From contig NZ_JAMXOD010000009.1 in the NCBI RefSeq assembly GCF_024721305.1, forward strand, positions 54,735-118,734: 64,000 nt of DNA, read 5' to 3'. Position numbers and translations under genes: made by a program. This stretch comes from Aequitasia blattaphilus (GTDB lineage Bacteria > Bacillota > Clostridia > Lachnospirales > Lachnospiraceae). The notes beneath the pieces are model-generated. The model was given only the letters and a program-made list of their open reading frames with translations, was not told where the DNA came from and made no database searches. Below, in pieces: positions 29,716 to 38,444 of this stretch. Within the stretch, counting starts at the first letter, position 1, and every line of letters begins with the position of its first letter.

Positions 29716-30285
29716 ATGGGGACAAAAAATATAATGATCGTTGGAGTTGGTGGTCAGGGAACCTTACTTACCAGCCGTATCTTAGGTGGACTTGCTTTAG
29801 AAGGTGGATATGATGTAAAGCTTTCAGAGGTGCATGGAATGGCACAAAGAGGCGGAAGTGTTGTAACCTTTGTACGCTATGGAGAAGAAGTAAACGAACC
29901 AATCGTAGAAGAAGGTGGAGCAGATATTATTATTGCCTTTGAAAAACTAGAGGCAATGCGTTACAAGCACTTCTTGAAGCCAGAAGGTGTTTTGATTGTA
30001 AATGACTGGAGAATTAATCCTATGCCGGTTGTAATAGGGGCAGCCACTTATCCAGAAAACATTATCGAAGAGCTGAAAAAAGATACGACTGTATATGAAG
30101 TCAACGCAACAGAACTTGCAAAGGAATTAGGAAATTCAAGAGTGTTTAACTTGATTGTTCTGGGTGTGGCAGCGAAAAGCATGGATTTCACAAAAGAGCA
30201 ATGGGAAAAAGTAATCCATGACACCGTTCCGCCAAAAACGGTTGACTTAAATATGAAAGCATTTGAGACTGGATATGAATTATAG
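29716..30285 (+). CDS. iorB: Indolepyruvate:ferredoxin oxidoreductase, beta subunit
   Basis: The 189-aa gamma-domain protein begins MGTKNIMIVGVGGQGTLLTSRILG and has KLSEVHGMAQRGGSVVTFVRYG, the signature of IorB. It completes the two-subunit enzyme with iorA. It starts 2 nt after the iorA stop, so they are translated together. Confidence 0.94.
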   Translation: MGTKNIMIVGVGGQGTLLTSRILGGLALEGGYDVKLSEVHGMAQRGGSVVTFVRYGEEVNEPIVEEGGADIIIAFEKLEAMRYKHFLKPEGVLIVNDWRINPMPVVIGAATYPENIIEELKKDTTVYEVNATELAKELGNSRVFNLIVLGVAAKSMDFTKEQWEKVIHDTVPPKTVDLNMKAFETGYEL

Positions 30286-30297
30286 GAGGGGAAGCTT

Positions 30298-30717
30298 ATG
30301 ATAAGACAGGTGTCAATTTTTGTAGAAAATAGACCGGGCTCTTTAAGAGAAATCACCCAGGTATTGGCAGATGCAAAGATTAACATTCGCGCATTTGCAG
30401 CTGTTGATACACCAGAGTTTGGAATACTGCGTACGATAGTAGATGAACCACAGGCGGCGAAAGAGTGTCTGACAAGCAAAGGATTTGTAGTACGGGTGCA
30501 AGAAGTAATTGGTGTTGAGCTGGTGGATGAAGAAGGAAACTTGGATACGATGCTTCGTATTCTATCCGAAGAAAATGTGAACATCAACTACATTTATTCC
30601 TTTGTAATCCGACAAGGGAGAGCGCCAATTATGGTTTTCCAGCCAGACAATGGAGAGAAGGCAGAGGCTATTTTAAGGGCAAATAATATAACGATGATAG
30701 AGGAAAAGGATTTATAA
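30298..30717 (+). CDS. Tandem ACT-domain protein (copy 1)
   Basis: The 139-aa product consists of two ACT domains (RQVSIFVENRPGSLREI... and VIGVELVDEEGNLDTMLRIL...). ACT domains bind small ligands, commonly amino acids. No enzyme domain is present, so it is probably an allosteric sensor or partner of the neighbouring ligase or of Ior (inference). AGGAGGGG precedes the ATG. A second member is at 32076. Confidence 0.85.
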   Translation: MIRQVSIFVENRPGSLREITQVLADAKINIRAFAAVDTPEFGILRTIVDEPQAAKECLTSKGFVVRVQEVIGVELVDEEGNLDTMLRILSEENVNINYIYSFVIRQGRAPIMVFQPDNGEKAEAILRANNITMIEEKDL

Positions 30718-30737
30718 GAGATTAAGGAGAAAGACAG

Positions 30738-32066
30738 ATGGCAATAGGAACCCTAGACACGTGGAAAGAGACAATTAGAGATAAAAAAATAGAATGTGCC
30801 AGTAAAGATGAGATGCATTCGATACAAAGTGAAAAACTGGTTAATCAAGTCAAGCATGTATATAAAAATGTAGAATTTTATCGTAATAAGATGACGGCTA
30901 TGGGCCTGGAGCCAGGAGATATTAAAAGCATAGATGATATTGTAAAGCTTCCTTTTACGACGAAAGAAGACATAAGAGACCAATATCCTTTTGGTTTGGT
31001 TGCCGTTCCACAGGATCAAATTGTCCGTGTTCAGGGAACTTCAGGTACGACTGGAAAATTAACACTGGCCTCTTACTCCGATTATGATGTAAAGGTCTGG
31101 GGCGAGTGTGTGGCAAGAGCCCTTACAATGGCTGGACTTGATTCTCAGGATCGTATTCATGTATGTTATGGATATGGTTTATTTACAGGAGGGCTGGGCA
31201 TTGACTTTGGAGCCCAGGCACTTGGAGCTATGGCAATTCCTATGTCGGCGGGAAATACCAAGAGACAGATGACTTGTATGGAGGATTTTGAGGCAACTGC
31301 ATTTGCTTGTACTCCGTCCTATGCATTACACCTGGCGGAATCAATGAAAGAAGCTGGTGTAGTAGACCGCATGAAGATAAAGGTTGGAATACATGGCGCA
31401 GAACCTTGGACAGAAGAGATGCGTAAAAAAATTGAGAATCTTTTAGGCATCAATTGCTTTGACATTTATGGATTGTGTGAAATTACCGGGCCAGGAGTTG
31501 CAATGGATTGTATTCATCATAAAGGTCTTCATGTGTACGAAGATCATTTTTATCCAGAGATTTTAGATGATCAGAATAATCCTTGTAAGGATAAGGAACA
31601 AGGAGAACTGGTTTTTACAACTCTGTCAAAAGAAGCAATGCCTTTGCTCCGTTACCGTACGAAGGATATCACCAGTATTGAAAGAGATGTTTGTGAGTGT
31701 GGAAGAACTCTTCCAAGAATTCAGAAATTTGCAGGAAGAAAAGACGATATGAAGGTAATTCGCGGAGTTAATGTCTTCCCTACCCAGGTGGAAACGGCTC
31801 TTCTTTCTATGGGTGGTGGTGTTGCACCTCATTATATGATGATTGTAGACCGGGAAAATAATTTAGATACTCTTACCGTAATGGTTGAAGTAGATGAAAG
31901 ATACTTCTCTGATGAGATTCGAAAACTGGATGCTTTAAAGCAGCGTGTTGGAAATACATTAAAGCAAGCTTTAGGTGTTCAGGTAAAAGTAAAGCTGGTT
32001 GAGCCAAAGACGATTGAAAGAAGCGAGGGTAAAGCCGTTCGTGTAATCGATAGACGAGAATTTTAA
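30738..32066 (+). CDS. paaK: Phenylacetate-CoA ligase-like enzyme (copy 2)
   Basis: The 442-aa paralogue of copy 1 shares KLPFT-KEDIRDQYP, the VQGTSGTTGKLTLASY P-loop-like region, YGLCEITGPGVAMDC, LRYRTKDIT and VIRGVNVFPTQVE. Divergence over the body suggests a different acid or an old duplication. It sits between the two ACT genes in the ior operon. AGGAGAAAG precedes ATG 30738. Confidence 0.9.
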   Translation: MAIGTLDTWKETIRDKKIECASKDEMHSIQSEKLVNQVKHVYKNVEFYRNKMTAMGLEPGDIKSIDDIVKLPFTTKEDIRDQYPFGLVAVPQDQIVRVQGTSGTTGKLTLASYSDYDVKVWGECVARALTMAGLDSQDRIHVCYGYGLFTGGLGIDFGAQALGAMAIPMSAGNTKRQMTCMEDFEATAFACTPSYALHLAESMKEAGVVDRMKIKVGIHGAEPWTEEMRKKIENLLGINCFDIYGLCEITGPGVAMDCIHHKGLHVYEDHFYPEILDDQNNPCKDKEQGELVFTTLSKEAMPLLRYRTKDITSIERDVCECGRTLPRIQKFAGRKDDMKVIRGVNVFPTQVETALLSMGGGVAPHYMMIVDRENNLDTLTVMVEVDERYFSDEIRKLDALKQRVGNTLKQALGVQVKVKLVEPKTIERSEGKAVRVIDRREF

Positions 32067-32075
32067 GGAGAGGGG

Positions 32076-32546
32076 ATGGATTCTATGAAAAACTATACAA
32101 TTAAACAATTATCTGTGTTTTTGGAAAATAGAAAAGGCAGATTGGATGAGGTATTGGCAATATTAGCAAAAAATGACATTGATATTGTGGCAATGTCATT
32201 AGCAGATACTTCCGAATTTGGAATGCTTCGTATGATTGTAAATGATCCGACGAAGGGAAGAAAGGTATTAAAAGAGGAATCAATTACAGCAGTGCTGACA
32301 GATGTAGTAGCACTGCGGGTATCTCATGAAACAGGTTCTTTAAGCAAGGCAATGCATCAAATCGTGGAAAAGGATGTGAATGTAGAGTATATGTATGCAT
32401 TTGCAAATGGACCAGATGCATCAGCAGTGATTAAAAGCGATGATCCAGATAAGGTGATAGAGATTCTGACAAAGAATGGTTTCGGTGTGTGGGAAGAAGG
32501 AGAAGCCTATAAGGCAAATCAATTTGTAAGCAACACGGAAGCATAG
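32076..32546 (+). CDS. Tandem ACT-domain protein (copy 2)
   Basis: The 156-aa product is a paralogue of the protein at 30298, beginning TIKQLSVFLENRKGRLDEVLAIL, with a second ACT domain near 70-140. ATG 32076 has AAGGAG 5 nt away; ATG 32085 is a possible later start. Genes run ligase-iorA-iorB-ACT-ligase-ACT, so each ligase is followed by an ACT protein, with iorAB inside. A terminator follows. Confidence 0.85.
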   Translation: MDSMKNYTIKQLSVFLENRKGRLDEVLAILAKNDIDIVAMSLADTSEFGMLRMIVNDPTKGRKVLKEESITAVLTDVVALRVSHETGSLSKAMHQIVEKDVNVEYMYAFANGPDASAVIKSDDPDKVIEILTKNGFGVWEEGEAYKANQFVSNTEA

Positions 32547-32557
32547 AAGTTTATAAC

Positions 32558-32590
32558 AAAAAAAGAGAAGTCCACGACTTCTCTTTTTTT
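32558..32590. terminator. Terminator at the end of the ior operon
   Basis: AAAAAAAGAGAAGT and ACTTCTCTTTTTTT pair as a 14-bp stem with a 5-nt loop. The T run on both strands makes it able to work in both directions, serving the operon and the oppositely oriented cold shock gene. Confidence 0.85.
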
Positions 32591-32682
32591 GATCTTCTTC
32601 TTGGTGTATTACCTTTATAACTTGATAAGTATTGTATCTTAACACATAAAAGGTACAACGCAATTTTCGATCAAGAGTTGAA

Positions 32683-32880
32683 TTAAAGTTTTGTTACGTT
32701 AACAGCCTGAGGTCCTTTTGCACCTTCTGTTACTTCATATTCAACTTCTTGTCCTTCTTCTAAAGACTTGAAGCCATCCATGTTAAGTCCAGAATAGTGT
32801 ACAAACACATCGTTTCCTGCATCATCAGAGATGAAGCCATAACCTTTTTGGTTGTTAAACCATTTTACAGTACCTTTCAT
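32683..32880 (-). CDS. Cold shock protein
   Basis: The 65-aa product begins [17 protein letters not shown] with the RNA-binding motifs KGYGFI and DVFVHY. It is an RNA chaperone of the CspA family. GGAGGTAGT precedes the ATG on the minus strand. A leader of about 60 nt with a small hairpin (CCTAC/GTAGG at 32918-32935) lies upstream, as in temperature-responsive csp messages. Confidence 0.94.
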   Translation of the reverse strand: MKGTVKWFNNQKGYGFISDDAGNDVFVHYSGLNMDGFKSLEEGQEVEYEVTEGAKGPQAVNVTKL

Positions 32881-32944
32881 TGTACTACCTCCATAAAAAT
32901 AAAAAATTTACGTTATCCCTACCACGTTCCGTAGGTTCCCTGTT

Positions 32945-32973
32945 AGGGTATCATAAACTTTTTTAAAAGTCAA
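32945..32973 (-). promoter_or_regulatory. Candidate promoter of the cold shock gene
   Basis: On the minus strand TTGACT (32968-32973), a 17-nt spacer and TACCCT (32945-32950), with a TG extension, lie about 65-90 nt upstream of the start codon. Confidence 0.55.
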
Positions 32974-32985
32974 ATAGAAATTTAG

Positions 32986-33014
32986 TTGACAATGCCCGAA
33001 AATAGGAGTATATG
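32986..33014 (+). promoter_or_regulatory. Candidate promoter of the Rrf2-cysK pair
   Basis: TTGACA (32986-32991), a 17-nt spacer and TATATG (33009-33014). Confidence 0.55.
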
Positions 33015-33025
33015 TAGTAATAACA

Positions 33026-33047
33026 TATAAAACGTATCGGTTTTATA
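33026..33047 (+). promoter_or_regulatory. Inverted repeat, candidate operator of the Rrf2 regulator
   Basis: TATAAAAC (33026-33033) and GTTTTATA (33040-33047) form a perfect 8-bp inverted repeat with a 6-nt centre, at the predicted transcription start. Its position fits autoregulation by the downstream Rrf2 protein. Confidence 0.5.
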
Positions 33048-33071
33048 ATAAACGAAAGGAGGGAGAGAGAA

Positions 33072-33515
33072 ATGAGTGTTTCGACAAAGGGAAGATATGG
33101 ACTGTATGGGATGGTGGATTTGTCTGTGTGTCCAAAGGACGTCCCGGTTCCTTTAGTAAGCATTGCCAAAAGACAAGGCATCTCATTAAACTATTTAGAG
33201 CAAGTGTTTGGAGCGCTTCGCAAGGCAGGTCTTGTGAAAAGTATAAAGGGTCCCAATGGCGGCTATTTACTCAATAGGCAGCCGGAAGAAATCTCCTGTA
33301 GGGAGGTTTTGGAAATATTAGAGGGGGACATTAGTACGGCGGGAAAGAAGCTTATTATAAAGGAAGGGAACATCTGTCAAGAAACAGTAAAGGAAGTTGT
33401 TTGGGACAAATTAGACAATTTAGTGCTGACATTTTTGGAGAATTTGACCTTGGCAGAGTTACGAGATGAGTTTAAGAAAAAAGAGTATGAATCAGAACCT
33501 ATGTATTACATTTAA
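33072..33515 (+). CDS. Rrf2-family regulator, CymR-like
   Basis: The 147-aa protein begins [18 protein letters not shown], the winged-helix start of Rrf2 proteins, with [21 protein letters not shown] and GPNGGYLL. The three clustered cysteines that hold the Fe-S cluster in IscR are absent. In B. subtilis CymR, an Rrf2 protein, forms a complex with CysK to sense cysteine status, and cysK is 11 nt downstream here, so a CymR-like role is favoured (inference). AAGGAGGG lies upstream. Confidence 0.85.
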   Translation: MSVSTKGRYGLYGMVDLSVCPKDVPVPLVSIAKRQGISLNYLEQVFGALRKAGLVKSIKGPNGGYLLNRQPEEISCREVLEILEGDISTAGKKLIIKEGNICQETVKEVVWDKLDNLVLTFLENLTLAELRDEFKKKEYESEPMYYI

Positions 33516-33526
33516 GGAGGAAAATT

Positions 33527-34438
33527 ATGAGCAAAATATTCGAAAATGTGGAAGATTTAATAGGGAGAACACCTATTTTGCAACTGAATAATATCAAGTC
33601 CAACGTTTATGTGAAATTAGAACTGTTTAATCCGGCAGGAAGTGTAAAGGATCGAATTGCCCTTAATATGATTCAAGAAGCAGAAGAAAAAGGACTTATT
33701 CGAGAGGGAAGTACGATTATTGAGCCCACCAGTGGAAATACTGGAATTGGCCTTGCATCTATTGCAGCCGCACGAGGATATAAAGCCATTTTAACAATGC
33801 CTGAAACGATGTCGATAGAAAGAAGAAAGCTTTTAGCAGGATATGGAGCTCAGATTGTTCTTACAGATGGAAAAGCAGGAATGAGAGGTGCAATTGCAAA
33901 AGCCAATGAGCTGGCAGAAGAAATAGAGGGTGGCATTGTGCTGGGACAATTTTCGAATCCAGATAATCCGAAGGCTCATTATCGTACAACAGGACCAGAA
34001 ATATGGGAAGATATGGATGGAGAGGTGGATATTTTCGTTGCAGGAGTTGGAACAGGCGGTACCTTAACTGGTGTCGGTACATACCTGAAAGAAAAGAAAC
34101 CGGAAATCCAAATTGTTGCAGTAGAACCGGAAAGCTCACCGGTGTTATCAGGAGGAAATCCAGGGCCTCATGGAATTCAAGGAATTGGTGCGGGATTTAT
34201 CCCGGAAATATTAAACAGGGATGTTATTGATGATATTATTCAGGTTTCAAATGAACAAGCCTATGAAGGATCAAGGCTTTTGGCACACAAAGAGGGGGTT
34301 TTAACAGGAATTTCATCAGGAGCAGCTTTGTCAGCGGCGTTAGAATTATCGAATCGGGAAGAAAATAGAAATAAAAAGATTGTGGTTTTGCTTCCGGATA
34401 CGGGAGAAAGATATCTTTCCACACCATTATTTTCTTGA
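33527..34438 (+). CDS. cysK: Cysteine synthase A
   Basis: O-acetylserine sulfhydrylase makes cysteine from O-acetylserine and sulfide. The 303-aa product has the PLP lysine K41 in [14 protein letters not shown] (68-73) and [10 protein letters not shown] near 175. [10 protein letters not shown] near the C-terminus completes the phosphate-binding cup. AAGGAGG precedes the ATG. Pairing with the Rrf2 gene suggests joint control of sulfur metabolism. Confidence 0.93.
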   Translation: MSKIFENVEDLIGRTPILQLNNIKSNVYVKLELFNPAGSVKDRIALNMIQEAEEKGLIREGSTIIEPTSGNTGIGLASIAAARGYKAILTMPETMSIERRKLLAGYGAQIVLTDGKAGMRGAIAKANELAEEIEGGIVLGQFSNPDNPKAHYRTTGPEIWEDMDGEVDIFVAGVGTGGTLTGVGTYLKEKKPEIQIVAVEPESSPVLSGGNPGPHGIQGIGAGFIPEILNRDVIDDIIQVSNEQAYEGSRLLAHKEGVLTGISSGAALSAALELSNREENRNKKIVVLLPDTGERYLSTPLFS

Positions 34439-34499
34439 CGAGATTGCCCATAAAGGGTAAAGTATATTTGTTACGAATAAGGAAGTAATGAGGTAAGAA

Positions 34500-36113
34500 A
34501 TGATTACATTAATGGGTAAAAAGGTATCGGACGGTATCGCAATAGGAAAATTATCTTTTTTTAAGAGATCGTCCAAAGAAGTTCGGCAAATATACGTAAA
34601 GGATGTTGAGAAGGAAATCAGCAGATTGATGAAAGCAAAAGAGCGTGCTTTGGTTGAGCTGAAGGAGCTGTATGAAAAGACAGCTGAGGATGTGGGAGAT
34701 GTAAATGCTACTGCATTTGAGATTCAACAGCAAATTTTACTGGATGATGATTTTAACACCTTCATCAACACAATTATACTGGAGAAAAAGTTAAATGCAG
34801 AGTATGCAGTTATGACTGGTGTGGAGCAGTTTATTGCTGAGGGATTAACCTCTGAAAAGGGATTTGTCAGCAGTCATAAGGTAGATGCAAGGGATTTGGC
34901 TTCTCGTTTGGTACGTATTTTGTCTACAAAGTGGAAGGAAATGCTTTTGGTGGATGATCCCTTCGTTTTAGCAACGGATGAGCTTTATCCCAGCGAAGCT
35001 GTTCAATTTGAACAGGATAAGGCTTTGGCATTTGTGACCCGCTATGGAACCATCAATTCACATACGGCAATTTTAGCTCGTACAAAAGGAATTCCTTCGA
35101 TTATAGGGCTGGGGGAAGCACTAAAAGATGAGTATGATGGAAAAACGATTATCGTAGATGGGTTTGAAGGAAAGATTTACATAGAGCCAGACTATACCAC
35201 TTTGCAGAAGATGCAAAATAAGAAGGACTCAAACTTGGCAGTTATTACCAGTTTAGAGCGCCTAAAAGGAAAAGAGAATATCACACAAAGTGGACGAAAA
35301 ATTGATGTCTGTGCAAATATCAGCAGCCGAGAGGATATTGAAGCAGTTTTGATGAGTGATGCTGGTGGGATTGGGCTTTTTCGTACGGAGTTTATGTTCC
35401 TTGCGAATGAGGCAAAGCCGCCAACGGAGGAGCAACAGTTTCAAGTCTATAAGATGGCAGCAGAAACCATGGGAAGTCAGCCAACTGTAATTCGTGTAGC
35501 GGATTTGGGCGGAGATAAGGACTTTGAAGCAGATGAGAAGGAAGAGACCTTTGGATATCGGGGGATTCGTTATCTTTTGGATAAAGAAGAAATGCTAACG
35601 ACACAACTTCGCGGGATTCTCCGGGCTTCTGATTTTGGAAATGTCTCGATACTTTTGCCAATGATTACAGCAGTTGAGGAAGTAGTGACTGTGAAAAAGC
35701 TGGTAAAAAAAATCATGAAGGATTTGGATGATGAGAAGATTTCTTATAACAGTGACATTCAAATCGGAGCAATGATTGAAACTCCTGCAGCCGTTATGAT
35801 TAGTGGTGAGCTTGCAAGAGAGCTGGATTTCTTTAGTATTGGTACAAATGATTTGACACAGTTTACCTTGGCAGTGGGCAGAGGAAACGAGAAGCTGCAA
35901 AGATACTTTAATCAAAAGCATCCGGCGCTGCTTAAAATGATTCGTATTGTAACCAACAATGTGCATTTGGAAGGCAAGAGAATCAGCGTCTGTGGAAATC
36001 TGGCGGCAGATTTGGAGATGACAGAGTTCTTTATTAAAATAGGTATTGACGAATTGTCTGTGGCACCTCATGAGGTTTTAGGGCTCCGGAAGAAGATTCG
36101 TGACATACAATAA
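34500..36113 (+). CDS. ptsI: Phosphoenolpyruvate-protein phosphotransferase (Enzyme I)
   Basis: Enzyme I moves phosphate from PEP to HPr in the PTS. The 537-aa product has the phosphorylated H188 in INSHTAILARTKGIPS, then the PEP-binding barrel with GIGLFRTEFMF, GYRGIRYL, IGAMIETPAA and SIGTNDLTQ. The usual partner gene for HPr is not adjacent. Length is slightly below the common 570-575 aa. Confidence 0.93.
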   Translation: MITLMGKKVSDGIAIGKLSFFKRSSKEVRQIYVKDVEKEISRLMKAKERALVELKELYEKTAEDVGDVNATAFEIQQQILLDDDFNTFINTIILEKKLNAEYAVMTGVEQFIAEGLTSEKGFVSSHKVDARDLASRLVRILSTKWKEMLLVDDPFVLATDELYPSEAVQFEQDKALAFVTRYGTINSHTAILARTKGIPSIIGLGEALKDEYDGKTIIVDGFEGKIYIEPDYTTLQKMQNKKDSNLAVITSLERLKGKENITQSGRKIDVCANISSREDIEAVLMSDAGGIGLFRTEFMFLANEAKPPTEEQQFQVYKMAAETMGSQPTVIRVADLGGDKDFEADEKEETFGYRGIRYLLDKEEMLTTQLRGILRASDFGNVSILLPMITAVEEVVTVKKLVKKIMKDLDDEKISYNSDIQIGAMIETPAAVMISGELARELDFFSIGTNDLTQFTLAVGRGNEKLQRYFNQKHPALLKMIRIVTNNVHLEGKRISVCGNLAADLEMTEFFIKIGIDELSVAPHEVLGLRKKIRDIQ

Positions 36114-36145
36114 ATTTATGAATGAGAGAGTTTAAGGAGGGAAAC

Positions 36146-37528
36146 ATGTTAGAGAAATTATTCAAGCTAAAGGAACATGGCACAGATGTGAAGACGGAGG
36201 TTATGGCCGGAATCACTACCTTTATGACAATGGCCTATATTCTTGCAGTTAATCCGAATATTTTAGGAGCGGCAGGAATGGATGCAGGTGCAGTTTTCAC
36301 TGCCACGGCGATTGCTTCAGCATTAGGTACTTTATTAATGGCTGTTTTTGCCAACTATCCTTTTGCACTGGCGCCAGGTATGGGACTGAATGCATACTTT
36401 GCTTACACTGTAGTTTTAGGAATGGGATATTCCTGGCAAACTGCTTTAACGGCTGTATTTGTGGAGGGTGTTATCTTTATCGTCCTTTCATTGACAAATG
36501 TCCGTGAAGCAATTTTTAATGCAATACCAAGAAATCTTAAGTCAGCTGTGTCGGTAGGAATCGGACTGTTTATTGCGTTTATTGGACTTCAAAATGCAAA
36601 CATTGTTGTTGGAGGAGCTACCTTGGTGGAGCTTTTCTCAATTGAAGGATACAACAATGCTAAAATGGTAGAAGCGGGAATGTCAGATGTAGGAATCACC
36701 GTTCTTCTTGCGATAGCTGGTGTTATCATTACATCAATATTGGTGGTAAAAAACGTAAAGGGAAACATTCTTTGGGGAATCTTAATTACCTGGATTTTAG
36801 GGATTATTTGTCAGGGAGTAGGAATTTATGTTCCAAACCCAGAAATTGGTTTTTATAACTTATTGCCAGATTTCAGCAATGGAATTTCTGTACCAAGTAT
36901 CGCACCTATTTTTGGTAAGCTTGATTTTTCCAATATATTTTCATTAAACTTCTTTGTTATTGTAATGGCATTTTTGTTTGTGGATTTATTTGATACAATA
37001 GGAACTCTAATTGGTGTATCTACGAAAGCTGGGATGTTGGATAAAGACGGAAAGCTTCCAAGAATTAAGGGTGCCTTGTTATCCGATGCAGTTGCAACTA
37101 CTGCAGGAGCAGTGTTGGGTACATCAACCGTTACGACTTTTGTAGAAAGTGCTTCCGGGGTGTCTGAAGGAGGAAGAACAGGTTTGACTGCTGTAACAAG
37201 TGCTATTCTATTTGGACTTGCACTATTGCTCTCACCTATTTTTCTGGCGATTCCATCGTTTGCAACAGCTCCTGCGCTGATTATTGTTGGATTCTATATG
37301 CTTACGAACATTGTAGAAATTGACTTCAAAGATTTATCTGAGGCAGTGCCTTGCTATATCTGTATTGCAGCAATGCCATTTTTCTACAGTATCTCAGAAG
37401 GTATTTCCATGGGAGTTATCTCTTATGTTGCATTAAACTTATTAAGTGGTAAGTTTAAAGAAAAGAAATTAAGTATACTCATGTATGTGCTGGCAGTTTT
37501 GTTCATACTGAAATATATATTCCTGTAA
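36146..37528 (+). CDS. NCS2-type purine (hypoxanthine/guanine) permease
   Basis: The 460-aa AzgA-like proton symporter starts at ATG 36146, because AAGGAGGG lies 5 nt upstream; an earlier in-frame start would add eight residues. MAYILAVNP near the N-terminus, ALAPGMGLNAYFAYT and TTFVESASGVSEGGRTGLTA are conserved NCS2/AzgA segments. About 12 helices. Likely substrates are hypoxanthine, guanine or adenine. A terminator follows. Confidence 0.88.
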   Translation: MLEKLFKLKEHGTDVKTEVMAGITTFMTMAYILAVNPNILGAAGMDAGAVFTATAIASALGTLLMAVFANYPFALAPGMGLNAYFAYTVVLGMGYSWQTALTAVFVEGVIFIVLSLTNVREAIFNAIPRNLKSAVSVGIGLFIAFIGLQNANIVVGGATLVELFSIEGYNNAKMVEAGMSDVGITVLLAIAGVIITSILVVKNVKGNILWGILITWILGIICQGVGIYVPNPEIGFYNLLPDFSNGISVPSIAPIFGKLDFSNIFSLNFFVIVMAFLFVDLFDTIGTLIGVSTKAGMLDKDGKLPRIKGALLSDAVATTAGAVLGTSTVTTFVESASGVSEGGRTGLTAVTSAILFGLALLLSPIFLAIPSFATAPALIIVGFYMLTNIVEIDFKDLSEAVPCYICIAAMPFFYSISEGISMGVISYVALNLLSGKFKEKKLSILMYVLAVLFILKYIFL

Positions 37529-37543
37529 AATGAAAACAAAACA

Positions 37544-37580
37544 AAGGGGGCTGCAGAGAAGAATGCAGTCCCCTTACTAT
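37544..37580 (+). terminator. Terminator after the purine permease
   Basis: AAGGGGGCTGCA pairs with TGCAGTCCCCTT around an 8-nt loop; the T tail is short (TTACTAT). Confidence 0.55.
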
Positions 37581-37594
37581 GAAAGGATAGAACA

Positions 37595-38431
37595 ATGAAT
37601 TTATTATTTGACGTATTAAGAGGAATGCCCATAGGGCTTTCGATGTTAATCCCTGGAGTATCAGGAGGAACAATGGCAGTTATTATGGGAATTTTTGACC
37701 GGCTGATTAATGCAGTGGGTTCTTTTTTCAAGGATCCTAAAAAAAGTCTTTTAACCATTATTCCCATTGGTATTGGTGCCTTGCTGGGGATTCTTGTTTT
37801 TATTAAGCCGATTCTTTATATGTTAGATGAAAAAAATGGTTTGAAGGAAGCGACTGTTTTTCTGTTTATGGGGGCAGTTATTGGAGGAATTCCCTCTGTA
37901 TTCCGTGAAACCACCATGGGGAAACGAAGAAATGTTCAAGGAAAAAGTATTCTTCTTTTTTTGATTGGTGCAGTTATTGTACTGGGAATTTCCCTTCTTC
38001 CAAAAGGAACCTTTTCAGTGGACACAGATAATGGGTTTATGAATGTTGTTATTTTTGCCCTATCAGGAATCATCTCCTCCATGGCTCTTGTTCTGCCGGG
38101 AATAAGCGGTTCTTACATTTTATTGCTGCTGGGTCTCTATGAGACGGTAATGAAGGCCATTGACAGCCGGAATATTATAAAGTTAATTCCCTTTGCAATC
38201 GGTGTTCTATTGGGTATAATATTGGTAGCGAAACTATTGCAATATTTGCTAAAGAAATACAGAGAAGGAACTTTTACAGTGATTCTTGGGTTTATCGTGG
38301 CCTCACTTGTTGAGCTTTATCCAGGTTTCCCTGGGGACATAAAAGGGATTGTGTTTACAGTTATCTTTTTCTTTGGCGGTTTGATTGCAATCCTTTACTT
38401 ATCAAAGTATGAGGAGAAGACGAGTTCTTAA
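37595..38431 (+). CDS. DUF368 membrane protein (second copy)
   Basis: The 278-aa polytopic protein contains MLIPGVSGGTMAVIMGIFDRLI and ALVLPGISGSYILLLLG, the DUF368 motifs, parallel to the protein at 16708. The two share segment order but differ in sequence, so they are old paralogues. Role in undecaprenyl phosphate handling is inferred from the family. It overlaps no neighbour; dsdA begins 13 nt after its stop. Confidence 0.85.
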   Translation: MNLLFDVLRGMPIGLSMLIPGVSGGTMAVIMGIFDRLINAVGSFFKDPKKSLLTIIPIGIGALLGILVFIKPILYMLDEKNGLKEATVFLFMGAVIGGIPSVFRETTMGKRRNVQGKSILLFLIGAVIVLGISLLPKGTFSVDTDNGFMNVVIFALSGIISSMALVLPGISGSYILLLLGLYETVMKAIDSRNIIKLIPFAIGVLLGIILVAKLLQYLLKKYREGTFTVILGFIVASLVELYPGFPGDIKGIVFTVIFFFGGLIAILYLSKYEEKTSS

Positions 38432-38444
38432 AATGGAGGTGTCC

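Noticed and set aside
30048-30587. 179-codon minus-strand frame
   Set aside because: It is antisense to iorB and the ACT gene, rich in Ser/Thr/Phe without a domain; a shadow.
33072-33515. IscR (Fe-S) identity for the Rrf2 protein
   Set aside because: The three clustered cysteines required to hold the cluster are missing, and no isc or suf genes are adjacent.
35595-36071. 158-codon minus-strand frame
   Set aside because: It lies opposite ptsI and matches no family.
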